Part shown: positions 6,284-15,088 of the stretch, piece by piece
How the letters are laid out: each line of letters opens with the position of its first letter
How positions within the stretch are numbered: the stretch's first letter is position 1
Assembly (NCBI GenBank): GCA_000493965.1
Contig: AWNV01000048.1
Location: 1-24,847 of the forward strand
Direction of reading: 5' to 3'
Length of the DNA: 24,847 nucleotides
Origin: Candidatus Aminicenans sakinawicola JGI OTU-1
GTDB taxonomy: Bacteria; Acidobacteriota; Aminicenantia; Aminicenantales; Aminicenantaceae
The notes under the pieces: model-generated
Told to the model about the DNA's origin: nothing
Seen by the model: the letters and a program-made list of their open reading frames with translations, nothing else
Databases searched by the model: none
Position numbers and translations under genes: made by a program

Positions 6284-9100
6284 CTATGTAAACTGCCTTG
6301 AAAGTTCTATAGATTTTTTCGAGACAGCAATCTTATTTTTTCCGGATTTTTTTGCCTTGTACAGGGCTGTATCAGCAAGCTTTATCAAATTTGCAGCAAG
6401 TTTCTCATGGTTGGATAGTTGAAGTTCCTTTGTCCAACCTCTTTTTGGTTTGTCGTATGCATAATGGCAGTGGGCGAGACCTATACTTACTGTCGGGTGG
6501 ACAGCCTTGCCTTGTGGATAGAGGGTAATTTCCTCAATACTTTTTCTGATTTTCTCTGCAACTTTAGCTGCTTGAGAAGCCTCTGTCCCGGGCAGAACAA
6601 TTATGAATTCATCTCCGCCAAACCTTGCGGCCCAGTCAGAAATGGCGAATTCATCTTCTCCGAATTTTACAGCCAGTTCTTGATCTCTATTTTTTCGGAT
6701 ATTATGGGAGATGGACTGGGCGATTTCTTTTATAAGGACATCTCCTTTCAAGTGGAGATAAGAATCGTTGTATTTTTTAAGATCGTCTATGTCAACCATT
6801 ATGAGAGACAATGAGCTTTTATATCTTTCTGTAAGAAATATTTCCTTATGCAAATGCTCGTTAGAATACCGCCTGTTGTAAAGGCCTGTAAGCTCGTCTG
6901 TGATTGAGAGCCTCTCGACCAGATCCTTGAGGCGCTTTCTTTCTGTGATGTCTTCGATAACCGTGTCGTAATATATGACCTTTCCGGAATTATCGGTAAC
7001 CTCAGCTGAAGTGACGGATGCCCAGAAGGTTTTCCCGTCTTTTTTCTTCATTAATATTTCTTTGTTTATAACAGGTCCGTCTGCTTGAATTTCTTTAACG
7101 AAATTTTCATGGTCATCGGGCCCTCCGTGTAAATCGGCTGTTTTGAGCTTCAGAAACTGGTCGTTGTTTTCATATGCGAACATCTCTACGACTGTAGGAT
7201 TGGCTTCAAGAATATGCCCATCAGGGGTTGTCCTGAGGATTCCTATTTTAATGTTGCTTATGAGTTCACGGTATTTTTCTTCGGATTCCTCTATTTTTTT
7301 CGAAAGAATCTTTTTCTGGATTATTTCCGAGATTAAGTTTGCGAAGATCTCAAGAGGCCTTACTGTATCAACGGTAGGAATTAAACCGCTTTTGGAATCG
7401 TCAACTGAAATTATTCCAATAACCTGTCCTTTTTTTTCCTTAATAGCTATGAGGAGGTTATCTTCCCTGTTCCAATAGCCCGGCTCGTTTGGATATTCTT
7501 TCTCTCCCGGGAGGACTGCTTTTTGCTCGAGGATATGTTTTAAATAGTGAGGAATATAGCATGATTGGTTTCCAATTTTTAAGCCCTTTTCAAAAGATTC
7601 CAGGTATTTTTCTCTGGGCATATAAACTTTTTTTATTCTCTCCAGGTCTTCTGGACTAACGCCTTTTGATCCTATTATTTTTCTGTAGGGAGCTTTATCT
7701 ACAAAATAAGAGATAAGAACTCTGTTGAAATCCGAAATTTCGATGACTGATTTGGTGATATATTCGAAGAGCACTTTTTCGTTATCTATTAATAATATAT
7801 CCGCTGATATTTTAGAGAATCTTTCAAGCTGTTGGTTTATTTCTTTTATATTTTTTTCTGATTTCTTCTTGCTTGTAATATCGATGTTCATGGCTACTGC
7901 GATTGGTTCTTTTCCTTTCAGTTTGAGAGCAAAAACCGACCAAAGAATAACTTTTGCCTTCCCTGATTTCATGACTATTGGCCACTCCATCAAGTATGAA
8001 GGTTTGTTCATGAGGAAGACTTCGTCGAGAACCTCTTTAAATTCCTGTTCCTTCGATTCTGGAAAAAACAGCCCTTTTGGGATCTTTCCTTTGACCTCAT
8101 CCTCTGAGATTTCGAATAGTTTTTCTGAGAATGGATTGCAGAATATAAGTTCGCCTTTTCTGTTGTAGCCCTGGATAGCAACATTCGGCGCATTGTCTAT
8201 GATAGCTTTAAATTCTGTCTTGGAGTTTTTTATCTCCTTGTAGGCTCGATTTAAATTTTCTTCGGACTCCCGAAGGGCTTCTTCAATTTTTTTATGGTCA
8301 GTAATATCTCGAATAATCCCCATCTCTGCTGGATGACCTTCATATTGAAAAGTTGAAGCGGATATTTCGACATGCTTTGTTGTTTTATCTTTACAGACAA
8401 CTTTGATTTCATAAAAAGAAGGAAGTTCTTTGTCTGCATTACGCAGCTTATACCTTTGGAGAAATATATCTTTATATTCGGAGGGCAGGTTTTTAAAGAA
8501 AGATGCTCCCATAAATTCTTCCTTGGAATATCCGAACATCTCCACGACAGCCTTGTTGGCAAATTTGCATATTCCATCTTGGATAATTATTACACCGTCC
8601 ATAGCGTTTTCTATAAGAGCTGAATACTCATTTACTGATTCCTTGAGGGCTGCTTCTAATTTTTTCCTTTCAGTGATATCTCTTGCCATTCCAAGGAATG
8701 CAACGATTTTATCTTTTTTCCCGCTGAAGGGTTTCATGTGTATTTCCAGGGGTATTCTGTTTCCGTTGGAAGATATGACTTCGAGTTCCCAAATCGGGAC
8801 TTCCATTATTTTTTGTGGGTCACGGAAAAATTTCTCAATGAAACCGTGATATTCGGGAGCAATAAACTTTTTGAAATTGCTTTTCATTACTAAAGAATGA
8901 GGATATCCTGTTATTTTTTGTGAAACCTGGTTAATGAATAAGAAATTGCCTTTTGTGTCGATGACGAAAATTATGTCAGGAGAATTTTCGATTATTGTCA
9001 GATATTTCATCTGATCTTCATCAAAGGCTGCTTTATTGTAAGGAACCTCATTTACATGAGTTGCTTCTCTAACAGCAGCCCTTTCACCTTGACTGGACAT
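6284..9100 (-). CDS. Multi-PAS/GAF diguanylate cyclase
   Basis: A 938-residue protein without obvious membrane segments. Domains in order: PAS 1 (about 30-147, closing ARDITERKK), PAS 2 (155-272, IRDITDHKK), PAS 3 (295-413), a GAF-like domain (425-600, with VIGIISVDD), PAS 4 (607-723, EDITERKR) and GGDEF (728-926). The cyclase domain has SITDELTGLYNRRY, DIDDLKKYND and the catalytic FGGDEF at 827-832, so it should make cyclic di-GMP from two GTP in response to redox, light or ligand input. The usual RxxD inhibitory site before the motif reads AISD (819-822), so the arginine is missing there. An extra degenerate copy, FGEDEF (813-818), stands directly before it. AAAGGAAA lies a few bases upstream of the ATG at 9100. 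It appears monocistronic. Confidence 0.92.
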   Translation of the reverse strand: MSSQGERAAVREATHVNEVPYNKAAFDEDQMKYLTIIENSPDIIFVIDTKGNFLFINQVSQKITGYPHSLVMKSNFKKFIAPEYHGFIEKFFRDPQKIMEVPIWELEVISSNGNRIPLEIHMKPFSGKKDKIVAFLGMARDITERKKLEAALKESVNEYSALIENAMDGVIIIQDGICKFANKAVVEMFGYSKEEFMGASFFKNLPSEYKDIFLQRYKLRNADKELPSFYEIKVVCKDKTTKHVEISASTFQYEGHPAEMGIIRDITDHKKIEEALRESEENLNRAYKEIKNSKTEFKAIIDNAPNVAIQGYNRKGELIFCNPFSEKLFEISEDEVKGKIPKGLFFPESKEQEFKEVLDEVFLMNKPSYLMEWPIVMKSGKAKVILWSVFALKLKGKEPIAVAMNIDITSKKKSEKNIKEINQQLERFSKISADILLIDNEKVLFEYITKSVIEISDFNRVLISYFVDKAPYRKIIGSKGVSPEDLERIKKVYMPREKYLESFEKGLKIGNQSCYIPHYLKHILEQKAVLPGEKEYPNEPGYWNREDNLLIAIKEKKGQVIGIISVDDSKSGLIPTVDTVRPLEIFANLISEIIQKKILSKKIEESEEKYRELISNIKIGILRTTPDGHILEANPTVVEMFAYENNDQFLKLKTADLHGGPDDHENFVKEIQADGPVINKEILMKKKDGKTFWASVTSAEVTDNSGKVIYYDTVIEDITERKRLKDLVERLSITDELTGLYNRRYSNEHLHKEIFLTERYKSSLSLIMVDIDDLKKYNDSYLHLKGDVLIKEIAQSISHNIRKNRDQELAVKFGEDEFAISDWAARFGGDEFIIVLPGTEASQAAKVAEKIRKSIEEITLYPQGKAVHPTVSIGLAHCHYAYDKPKRGWTKELQLSNHEKLAANLIKLADTALYKAKKSGKNKIAVSKKSIELSRQFT

Positions 9101-9143
9101 TGCTTTCCTTTAAAATATTGAGAATATTTTTCTTTATATGAAA

Positions 9144-9172
9144 ATAATAAGATAAGGGGTATAACATGTAAA
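9144..9172 (-). promoter_or_regulatory. Sigma70 promoter for the diguanylate cyclase gene
   Basis: On the minus strand TTTACA (9172-9167) and TATTAT (9149-9144) are 17 bp apart, about 45 bp upstream of the ATG at 9100. Distance and spacing are right for the main promoter. Confidence 0.5.
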
Positions 9173-9446
9173 TAGTCTTATAAGATGAATTTTTAAAGGA
9201 ATTTATTCAGCTGAATTTCACCCCAAAAGACGTCTATAATAACCCTTTAAGGCTAGCCTGTTAGAATTGCCCTCCTCTGTACTATCCAAGGATACCTTAT
9301 ATATTACAGGTTTATGCTAACGCTGAGAACATAGAGCAAGGTTAGATGGCGGTCACACCCCATAAACCGGTTTTAATGAAATTAAATGATATTTGCAGGG
9401 ATGTCTTTCATCCTTTGTTGTCCCGTAAATCGGGATAATGGTTATT
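9173..9446. other. Gene-free gap with a small hairpin near the phosphofructokinase 3' end
   Basis: Together with the promoter region this gap is 346 bp (9101-9446). I find no coding frame. TTGTCCCG (9418-9425) and CGGGATAA (9431-9438) form an 8-bp stem (one G-T pair) with a 5-nt loop just downstream of the phosphofructokinase stop; no U-tract follows on that strand, so it may stabilise the mRNA end rather than terminate. Confidence 0.4.
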
Positions 9447-10625
9447 TTAAATGTCAGTTGTGATAAAGAAGTTCTTAGATTCAAAACTCTTATATTTTGG
9501 TCTTAATCGCTTGGTATTATAGTACTCATCAACATTAACAACTTTCTTATAGCTTGTAACGACATCGAGAGGGCAATCGCTATATTTCCCGTTTTTTAAA
9601 TTGACAAGACGACCATGAACTCCTTTGAGAATCAAATCCAATGCTATGTTACCATAAGCTATAGGTACAATAGAATCAATAGCATCGGGATCACCACACC
9701 GCACTAAATATCCTAATTTCTGACTAATTACATTAATCGGTTTTCCCTGATTGTATTTTGTGGACAATTCTTTTAATTTTTTAGCAATGAGCTCACCGAT
9801 GTCGCCTAATTTTTTATGCCCGTACGCGTCCTTTTCCTGATTCTTAAAGACCATTTCACCGCCTTGAAACATTGCACCCTCAGAAACAATAACTACGGAA
9901 TAGTGACTGGGATTGATATATCGGTCCTCTGTCAATAGCTCAGTCAAGAGTTCAATGTCAAATTTATATTCAGGAATAACACAGCGGTTAGCGGCACCAG
10001 CCATTGTGGGTAATAATGCAGTAAAACCTGCATAACGCCCAAAAACTTCAATTACTAAAAACCTCTCATGCGAGCCAGCAGTAGTTCTTAATTGATGTGT
10101 CATTTGGAGTGTCCTAGTCACACAAGTACTAAAACCGATACAATACTCAGTACCAGGTACATCATTATCCATAGTTTTAGGTATCGCAACAATTTTAAAA
10201 CCCTCTTTGTGCAGTCTTACCCCATAACTAAGAGTATCATCACCCCCTATAGGAATAAGATAATCAAGTCCTAAAAAATCCAGATTTTTTAATACTTCGG
10301 GTGTTAAATCATTTATTTCATCAGTGTACTTATCTTTTAAATGCGCAGGAACATTTCTTTGGGGAACGCGGCTTGGGCGAGTGCGTGAGGAATGCAAAAA
10401 AGTTCCGCCAGTTCTGCCAACTTTGTTTACTATGTCTTCAGTTAAAAATTGATAGTTATTTTTGTTATCCGCATCTTTATCACGTACCATTTCTATTAAG
10501 CCTGCCCAACCACGGCGAATTCCAATTATTTCATACCCCTCACGTATAGCCCTGATAGTAATTGCACGAATTGCAGGATTCAATCCGGGAACATCGCCTC
10601 CACCTGTTAGAATTCCTATTCTCAT
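9447..10625 (-). CDS. 6-phosphofructokinase, pyrophosphate-dependent type predicted
   Basis: Start chosen at ATG 10625, because AGGAGG (10636-10631) lies 5 nt upstream; an upstream GTG at 10643 would put that site inside the protein. The 392-residue product phosphorylates fructose 6-phosphate in glycolysis. Visible motifs are RIGILTGGGDVPGLNPAIR (2-20), GRTGGTFLHSSRTRP, IGGDDTLSYG (126-135) and PKTMDNDVPGTE (149-160). In this family Asp after GGD (GGDDT instead of GGDGS) and Lys in PKTxDND (instead of GTIDND) go with PPi rather than ATP as phosphoryl donor, and the step is then reversible. MTHQLRTTAGSHERFLVIEVFGRYAGFTA is the expected substrate-site region. It is transcribed in the same direction as the cyclase but 346 bp upstream of it, so probably not co-transcribed. 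Confidence 0.9.
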   Translation of the reverse strand: MRIGILTGGGDVPGLNPAIRAITIRAIREGYEIIGIRRGWAGLIEMVRDKDADNKNNYQFLTEDIVNKVGRTGGTFLHSSRTRPSRVPQRNVPAHLKDKYTDEINDLTPEVLKNLDFLGLDYLIPIGGDDTLSYGVRLHKEGFKIVAIPKTMDNDVPGTEYCIGFSTCVTRTLQMTHQLRTTAGSHERFLVIEVFGRYAGFTALLPTMAGAANRCVIPEYKFDIELLTELLTEDRYINPSHYSVVIVSEGAMFQGGEMVFKNQEKDAYGHKKLGDIGELIAKKLKELSTKYNQGKPINVISQKLGYLVRCGDPDAIDSIVPIAYGNIALDLILKGVHGRLVNLKNGKYSDCPLDVVTSYKKVVNVDEYYNTKRLRPKYKSFESKNFFITTDI

Positions 10626-10940
10626 TTTGGCCTCCTTTTTCACTAATTTCTACCAGGTAAAATTACGTATCAATTCGCCGAATTCCAATACGAAATCGAA
10701 TTGAATGATACAAAATTAGAAACTTTATTCTACCACATAAAATATCTAAAATTCTTTATAAAAATTATTCATGAGACTCTCCCCAATGTCTGTACAGAAA
10801 AAGGGCTTCTTTAAGGTGCATTCTGTATCTGCATGTAATGTTTTCTATGGCAAATATCAAACTTTTTGCATTCTTTAATGCTTTGAAAATATAGTAGGAG
10901 ATTTTAAACGATCAGACATTGAAGCGGATGTTCAGAATTT
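10626..10940. other. AT-rich leader region of the phosphofructokinase gene
   Basis: No coding frame seen. CAATTCG (10671-10677) and CGAATTG (10697-10703) form an inverted repeat, with a nested AATTCGCCGAATT, about 45-80 bp upstream of the phosphofructokinase start. It could be an operator; no regulator is identified. Confidence 0.35.
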
Positions 10941-11068
10941 TGTAGGACTGGGGACGGGCCATGCTATTTTATTCATAATAAAAAGGATAGCCTCTAAATA
11001 GAGGTATTCTCTATCCTTAATACGGCGTTTTTGAGCCCAAAAACACGCCTTTAAGCTTGGTTCATCAC
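10941..11068 (-). mobile_element. ISL3-family IS remnant, copy A (3' non-coding end only)
   Basis: The 128 bp repeat the right part of copy C (17203-17330) with about one mismatch. They cover only sequence downstream of the transposase stop: a GGCGTTTTTG/CAAAAACACGCC hairpin and a terminator hairpin. The copy begins with TGTAGGACTGGGGACGGG and breaks off at TTCATCAC, just where the transposase coding sequence would begin. Confidence 0.75.
10976..11016 (-). terminator. Intrinsic terminator of ISL3 copy A
   Basis: On the minus strand GGATAG, a 6-nt bulge, CCTCT, ATTT, AGAGG, CTATCC form a hairpin followed by TTTTTATTAT. It ends the lost transposase transcript, and could now stop leftward read-through towards the phosphofructokinase gene. 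Confidence 0.6.
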
Positions 11069-11284
11069 AATAATGAGTAACTAGATTATTAATATAGAGT
11101 GTGCCAGATGAGAAACTTTTATAGGTATAGCAAGTGCAATACTGAGACAGAGCGCCTGGGGAGAGGATGGAATATCTATATTAGAGTAGAAATTTGTGAT
11201 TCCAATAATTAAGGGTGAAGAATATTCTGTCTTGGCCTTATTCCAGGATTTTCACTTTGATTCACTTTTTCTTATGATTCTCTA

Positions 11285-11401
11285 ATTGATAAAATGAGTT
11301 TATTCCTATATTATAATCAATGATTGATGTTGGAAAGATGATATTTGATGAAATTAGTGCTAAGTCAAGACAAGCGAAAAAACGAAATTCTTATCAATTT
11401 A
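11285..11401 (+). repeat. 117-bp direct repeat, copy 1
   Basis: Matches 19539-19655 at 116 of 117 positions (A/G at the 13th base), same orientation, 8.25 kb apart. It contains an ATG (11320) opening a frame MIDVGKMIFDEISAKSRQAK that I do not recognise. The similarity stops abruptly at both ends. Confidence 0.85.
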
Positions 11402-11616
11402 TCAATATGATCATGATTCTTTCCATCGAAACCAAAATCAGGGATTGGTCGTTGGATATTTTTGATCCTTCCGGCCGGTATCTGTGCTCATACTTGCTGC
11501 CTGAATCCATGAAACTTGATCATGTCGACCGGGCGGGACATCTCTATTTTGTTCAAAGAATGCCTTTTCCGAAAGTCATAAAGTATCAATTAGAATTGAA
11601 TGAGTTCTTTCCATAA
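11320..11616 (+). pseudogene. Chimeric frame: repeat-derived head joined to a 6-bladed beta-propeller C-terminus
   Basis: The 98-codon frame begins in the 117-bp repeat (first 27 residues) and continues with unrelated sequence. The latter part, DWSLDIFDPSGRYLCSYLLP and AGHLYFVQRMPFPKVIKYQL, is the last blade typical of exported 6-bladed beta-propeller proteins, as in the full-length gene downstream (DIFSPEGYYYARVW, then GYRIIKRYKV). So about 70 residues of a former propeller gene survive, with the repeat at their 5' junction. No signal peptide and no strong ribosome site; probably not functional. Confidence 0.6.
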
Positions 11617-11805
11617 CCAAATTCATGATGAGTTTGATATCATGTAAAGTCTTGAATTGCTCGCTAGGTCTACAGTTTTAACTAGTCTATAAATCAAGTT
11701 GAAACGAGTGAATGTTTTTCATCGTTCTTAAATATGAGAATGGGGAAATCTCTTTAAATCCTGGGTCATTGTTTTAAAATATTCAGATATTTTTTGGGGG
11801 TAATG

Positions 11806-12978
11806 ATGAAAAGAACATTTTTTGTAATGGCACTTATTTTTGTTTTATTTTGGCCGGCCTGCAGCAAAAGTCAGCACACTGAATCAAACGCCGTTGTTGA
11901 AATTATCGATGGCATTGAATATGTGCATAACACGGAGACTCCGCTTCATCCGGAGAAAACAGTCGCTTTTGCGGAAAATCTTTCCATTGACGGAATAGAC
12001 GAAGATGGGAACATTTTTCTTTTTCAGCCGTATTTGCGTGCTGTCGATGACAGTGAAAATATGTATGTCATGGAATTCCGGGATCAAGTCATCAAGGTCT
12101 TCGACCCGGATGGGAAATTTATCAAAACAATCGGCGCAAAAGGTCAGGGACCGGGTGAATTTCAGATGATTTCTATTCTGGCAGTTACAAAAGATAGTAA
12201 ACTCATCGTTGCTGATCAATATGCAAACCGGACAAGCTATTTTGATGCGTCCGGCCGGTTTATCGGAAGCTTTAAATGGCGGAAGGGTCAAACCGGTATT
12301 TTTCTGGTAAAAAACTCATCCTATGTCATTGGTGAAAGAACCAATTCAGGGATCAGACAATTCAATTTTTTTATTATGAAAGAAATCGATTTTGATGGAA
12401 AAGAAATCCGAACCTACGGGGAGTTTGCGATGGAGGAACCTCTTATTGTTCGCACGGAGAGTGGAACACATTATGCGAGTTTACCTGATGCGCCTCGTTC
12501 CGTTTTTGCCGGCGACCAGGACCGGGGTTTGCTTTATCATTGTGTGAACAATAGATATACAATCAATGTTTATAATCCTTCCGGAAAAATATTCAGGAAA
12601 ATCGACCGCCCCTATGAGCCGGTTCTATTTACGGATAAGGATGCAGAGGAATACCGGGCGAAATATAGTAATAATGATCCCTTCGGTGTGATTACAAAAG
12701 CGGTCAGGGAAATGAGGATGCCTGAAGTGAAAAGTATCGTCACGAGAATGCGCGTCGATGATGAAGGAAGCCTCTGGATTTGCACCAATGAGACAAAACA
12801 AGATGGGGATAAAATCCTGACCGCCTTCGACATCTTTAGTCCGGAAGGATATTATTACGCCAGGGTTTGGACAGCAGCCAATCCCCTCATCTTTAAGAAT
12901 GGAAAAGCATACAGCATGGTCGAAGATGAGGTTACCGGATACAGAATAATCAAACGGTATAAGGTTGTTTGGAATTGA
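11806..12978 (+). CDS. 6-bladed beta-propeller lipoprotein
   Basis: Start chosen at ATG 11806, with GGGGG (11796-11800) 5 nt upstream; an ATG at 11803 and a TTG at 11794 are also in frame. The 390-residue product opens MKRTFFVMALIFVLFWPACS, a lipoprotein-type signal with Cys19 at the likely processing site (WPAC; the -3 Trp is not canonical). The rest shows repeating propeller blades, for example VKVFDPDGKFIKTIGAKGQ-type (VIKVFDPDGKFIKTIGAKGQ), FDASGRFIGSFKW, NVYNPSGKIFRKIDRP and DIFSPEGYYYARVWTA, with GQGPGEFQ typical of NHL-like exported propellers. Likely a membrane-anchored binding or scaffold protein; the ligand is unknown. A decayed relative lies just upstream, pointing to a former tandem pair. 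Confidence 0.85.
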   Translation: MKRTFFVMALIFVLFWPACSKSQHTESNAVVEIIDGIEYVHNTETPLHPEKTVAFAENLSIDGIDEDGNIFLFQPYLRAVDDSENMYVMEFRDQVIKVFDPDGKFIKTIGAKGQGPGEFQMISILAVTKDSKLIVADQYANRTSYFDASGRFIGSFKWRKGQTGIFLVKNSSYVIGERTNSGIRQFNFFIMKEIDFDGKEIRTYGEFAMEEPLIVRTESGTHYASLPDAPRSVFAGDQDRGLLYHCVNNRYTINVYNPSGKIFRKIDRPYEPVLFTDKDAEEYRAKYSNNDPFGVITKAVREMRMPEVKSIVTRMRVDDEGSLWICTNETKQDGDKILTAFDIFSPEGYYYARVWTAANPLIFKNGKAYSMVEDEVTGYRIIKRYKVVWN

Positions 12979-13008
12979 AGTGAATGGCCTTTTGCTTGAG
13001 CCGGCTGA

Positions 13009-14601
13009 TCAACCGATTCTGTTCATCGTGCGATCTATGATTTTCAACAGATTCTCGGCCTTGATAGGCTTTGAAATGTAGTCATCCATTCCCGCCTCTA
13101 TGCAGCGCTCTCTGTCTCCCTTCATCGCATGAGCCGTCATGGCGATTATCGGAATGCCGGGGGATCCGGACTTCTTCTCTTTTTCACGAATGATCCCTGT
13201 CGCTTTAAATCCGTCCATCTTGGGCATTTGCACATCCATTAGAATCAGGTCGAATGCCTTTCCTTCCAGGGCCGAGATTGCTTCAGTTCCATCAGAGGCG
13301 ATTTTGACTTTATGTCCATGCTTCTCCAGAATGTGCACTGCCATTTTTTGATTGATGACATTGTCCTCGGCCAAAAGAATATTAAATCGCCTATGTGCCT
13401 TACGAAGCGTATGTCGCGTGATTAAAGATGTAATATCCTTTTTAACTGTTCCGGTTCCCAATGTCAGCATGATTGCATCCAGAAGCAGAGATTGTTTTAT
13501 AGGCTTGGTTAAATAAGTAGAGATGCCCAGTTTCCGGCTGAGGGTGGCATCCCCACGTATTCCCGCAGAGCTGATCATTATTATAATGCTGTCGGAAAAT
13601 CGGCGATCTTCTCTAATTTTTTGGGCAAGTGTAAAACCATCCATCTCCGGCATATGCGCATCGAGAATAATGAGGGAAAACAAACGTCCCTCACTATGAG
13701 CTTTTTCCAGCTCTAAAAGCGCCGTTTTTCCATCCTCTGCCAAAGTGGGTTTCATTTTCCAATTGGTAAGTGTTTCCTGGAGTATGCGCCGGTTCGTTTC
13801 ATTATCATCCACCACCAGGATAGGAAGGTCCTCGATATCCTCATATTTCACAGGCACGATCTCTTCTTCTGTAGCATCCTGTAAGGACATTGGAATCGTG
13901 AAGTGAAATGAACTCCCCTTTCCAGGCGAGCTCTCAACCCATATCTTCCCTCCCATGAGCTCGACCAATTGAGCGGAAATAGTCAATCCTAATCCAGTTC
14001 CCCCGTATCCGCGCGTAATTGAACTGTCGACCTGAGCAAAAGAATCAAATATTGTTTTTTGTTTTTCTTCAGGAATTCCGATGCCTGTATCCTTGACGGT
14101 GAAGTGAATAAAAGTGCTTTTTTCTGTCCGCTGCTCCTCTTTCAAAAAAATGGCAACTTCCCCTGATTTAGTGAATTTGATGGAATTGCCGATCAGGTTT
14201 GTCAATATCTGACGTAACCTCCCCGGATCAGAGGTCACCTTATCCGGTAAATCCTGGGGAATATGATAGGCCAGTTCCAGATTCCTTTTACTGGCCTGTA
14301 TGGCAAGGGTCGAGATGATATCATGTATCGTGTCTCTCAGTTTAAAATTGATGAGCTCTATCTCAATCTTTCTTGCCTCAATCTTGGAAAAATCAAGGAT
14401 ATCGTTGATAATATTCATGAGGGCTTCAGCAGATGCTTTAACTGCTTCCATAAATTCTCTCTGTTCAGAAGTGAGGTCGGTCTCAAGAGCAAGTTCCGTC
14501 ATTCCAAATATTCCATTCATCGGTGTCCGAATTTCATGGCTCATGTTGGCCAGACAATCAAAATAAGCCCTCGAGCTCTCGTACCGCCCCTCTTGCCACA
14601 A
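13009..14601 (-). CDS. Hybrid sensor histidine kinase with two receiver domains, 5'-truncated
   Basis: The frame has 530 codons. HisKA is at 15-80 with phospho-accepting H22 in NMSHEIRTP, followed by HATPase_c (N box LTNLIGNSIKF at 133-143, DTGIGIP at 171-177, GYGGTGLGL at 198-206). Receiver 1 spans about 258-380 (DD 265-266, phospho-acceptor D314, K366) and receiver 2 about 405-525 (D456, K in SKPIKAEN). No Hpt domain, so phosphotransfer needs a partner. The N-terminal sensor is absent: coding begins only about 20 residues before the H box, an in-frame TAA lies at 14616-14614, and remnant ISL3 copy B starts at 14618. TTG at 14601 is the best nominal start but has no ribosome site. Best read as a gene cut by an IS event. 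Confidence 0.85.
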   Translation of the reverse strand: MWQEGRYESSRAYFDCLANMSHEIRTPMNGIFGMTELALETDLTSEQREFMEAVKASAEALMNIINDILDFSKIEARKIEIELINFKLRDTIHDIISTLAIQASKRNLELAYHIPQDLPDKVTSDPGRLRQILTNLIGNSIKFTKSGEVAIFLKEEQRTEKSTFIHFTVKDTGIGIPEEKQKTIFDSFAQVDSSITRGYGGTGLGLTISAQLVELMGGKIWVESSPGKGSSFHFTIPMSLQDATEEEIVPVKYEDIEDLPILVVDDNETNRRILQETLTNWKMKPTLAEDGKTALLELEKAHSEGRLFSLIILDAHMPEMDGFTLAQKIREDRRFSDSIIIMISSAGIRGDATLSRKLGISTYLTKPIKQSLLLDAIMLTLGTGTVKKDITSLITRHTLRKAHRRFNILLAEDNVINQKMAVHILEKHGHKVKIASDGTEAISALEGKAFDLILMDVQMPKMDGFKATGIIREKEKKSGSPGIPIIAMTAHAMKGDRERCIEAGMDDYISKPIKAENLLKIIDRTMNRIG

Positions 14602-14617
14602 GTTATTGAGTAATTAC

Positions 14618-14829
14618 CTAAATAGAGGTATTTTCTATCCTTAATACGGCGTTTTTGAGCCCAAAAACACGCCTTTAAGCTTGGTTCATCACGGTAATCC
14701 GTACTTTTTAGTATGCAGGTTGTATATTTTTAGCATAAAGTAATCCAGGTCACGGTATCCATAGGCCCTGCGTTTGATAACCTTAATGTGGTTATTAATT
14801 CCCCCGACCTTGGCAGTGGAGATGGGGAA
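14618..14829 (-). mobile_element. ISL3-family transposase remnant, copy B
   Basis: The minus strand from 14829 to the TGA at 14691-14689 encodes the transposase C-terminus (STAKVGGINNHIKVIKRRAY, then GYRDLDYFMLKIYNLHTKK). In ISL3 transposases the Glu of VEGINN is the last catalytic residue of DDE; here it is Gly (GTCGGG instead of GTCGAG), so this copy would be dead even if complete. The non-coding tail stops in the middle of the terminator hairpin at 14618, directly against the truncated kinase gene. Confidence 0.8.
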
Positions 14830-14896
14830 CTAGAAGTAGTTAAGTATACCGGCTGAAAACAGTCAGCAGGAGGATAGACTCTACCGCTGAGATCGT

Positions 14897-15027
14897 CTGT
14901 TTCCTGCGGATTTCTTATTGACTTTATATTTTTTTTCTTTGTATTATTGTTGATGTAGCAGCTCAGAGGGTGATAATTTAATGAAATTGAGCGTAGATTG
15001 TCATGAACAAAAAAATAAATTCCTATC
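14897..15027 (+). repeat. Duplicated promoter/leader, copy 1 (pairs with 22180-22310)
   Basis: These 131 bp align without gaps to 22180-22310, with about 22 mismatches counted by eye (roughly 83% identity). The segment holds TTGACT (14918-14923), an 18-bp spacer and TATTAT (14942-14947), then a start codon and about 16 codons. The second copy is the natural promoter region of the DUF5916 gene. Confidence 0.75.
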
Positions 15028-15088
15028 ATGCTCTATTCCTGTTATTTATCTTCTGCTTATTATTCTTTACCAATCGAATATCATCTGA
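14981..15088 (+). pseudogene. Stump of a DUF5916-type gene (leader and signal region only)
   Basis: ATG 14981 opens 35 codons starting MKLSVDCHEQKNKFLS, parallel to MKFRENRYEQKKKFLS of the DUF5916 gene at 22264. A hydrophobic signal-like segment follows (SIPVIYLLLIILYQ) and then a stop at 15088. Similarity ends at 15027; the remainder runs antisense into the last codons of the HEPN gene. The promoter appears conserved and would drive transcription towards that gene's 3' end. Confidence 0.55.

Noticed and set aside
9300..9400. A tRNA-like or small RNA gene in the gap near GGCGGTCACACCCC
   Set aside because: No cloverleaf could be drawn and no T-loop GTTCRA was found.
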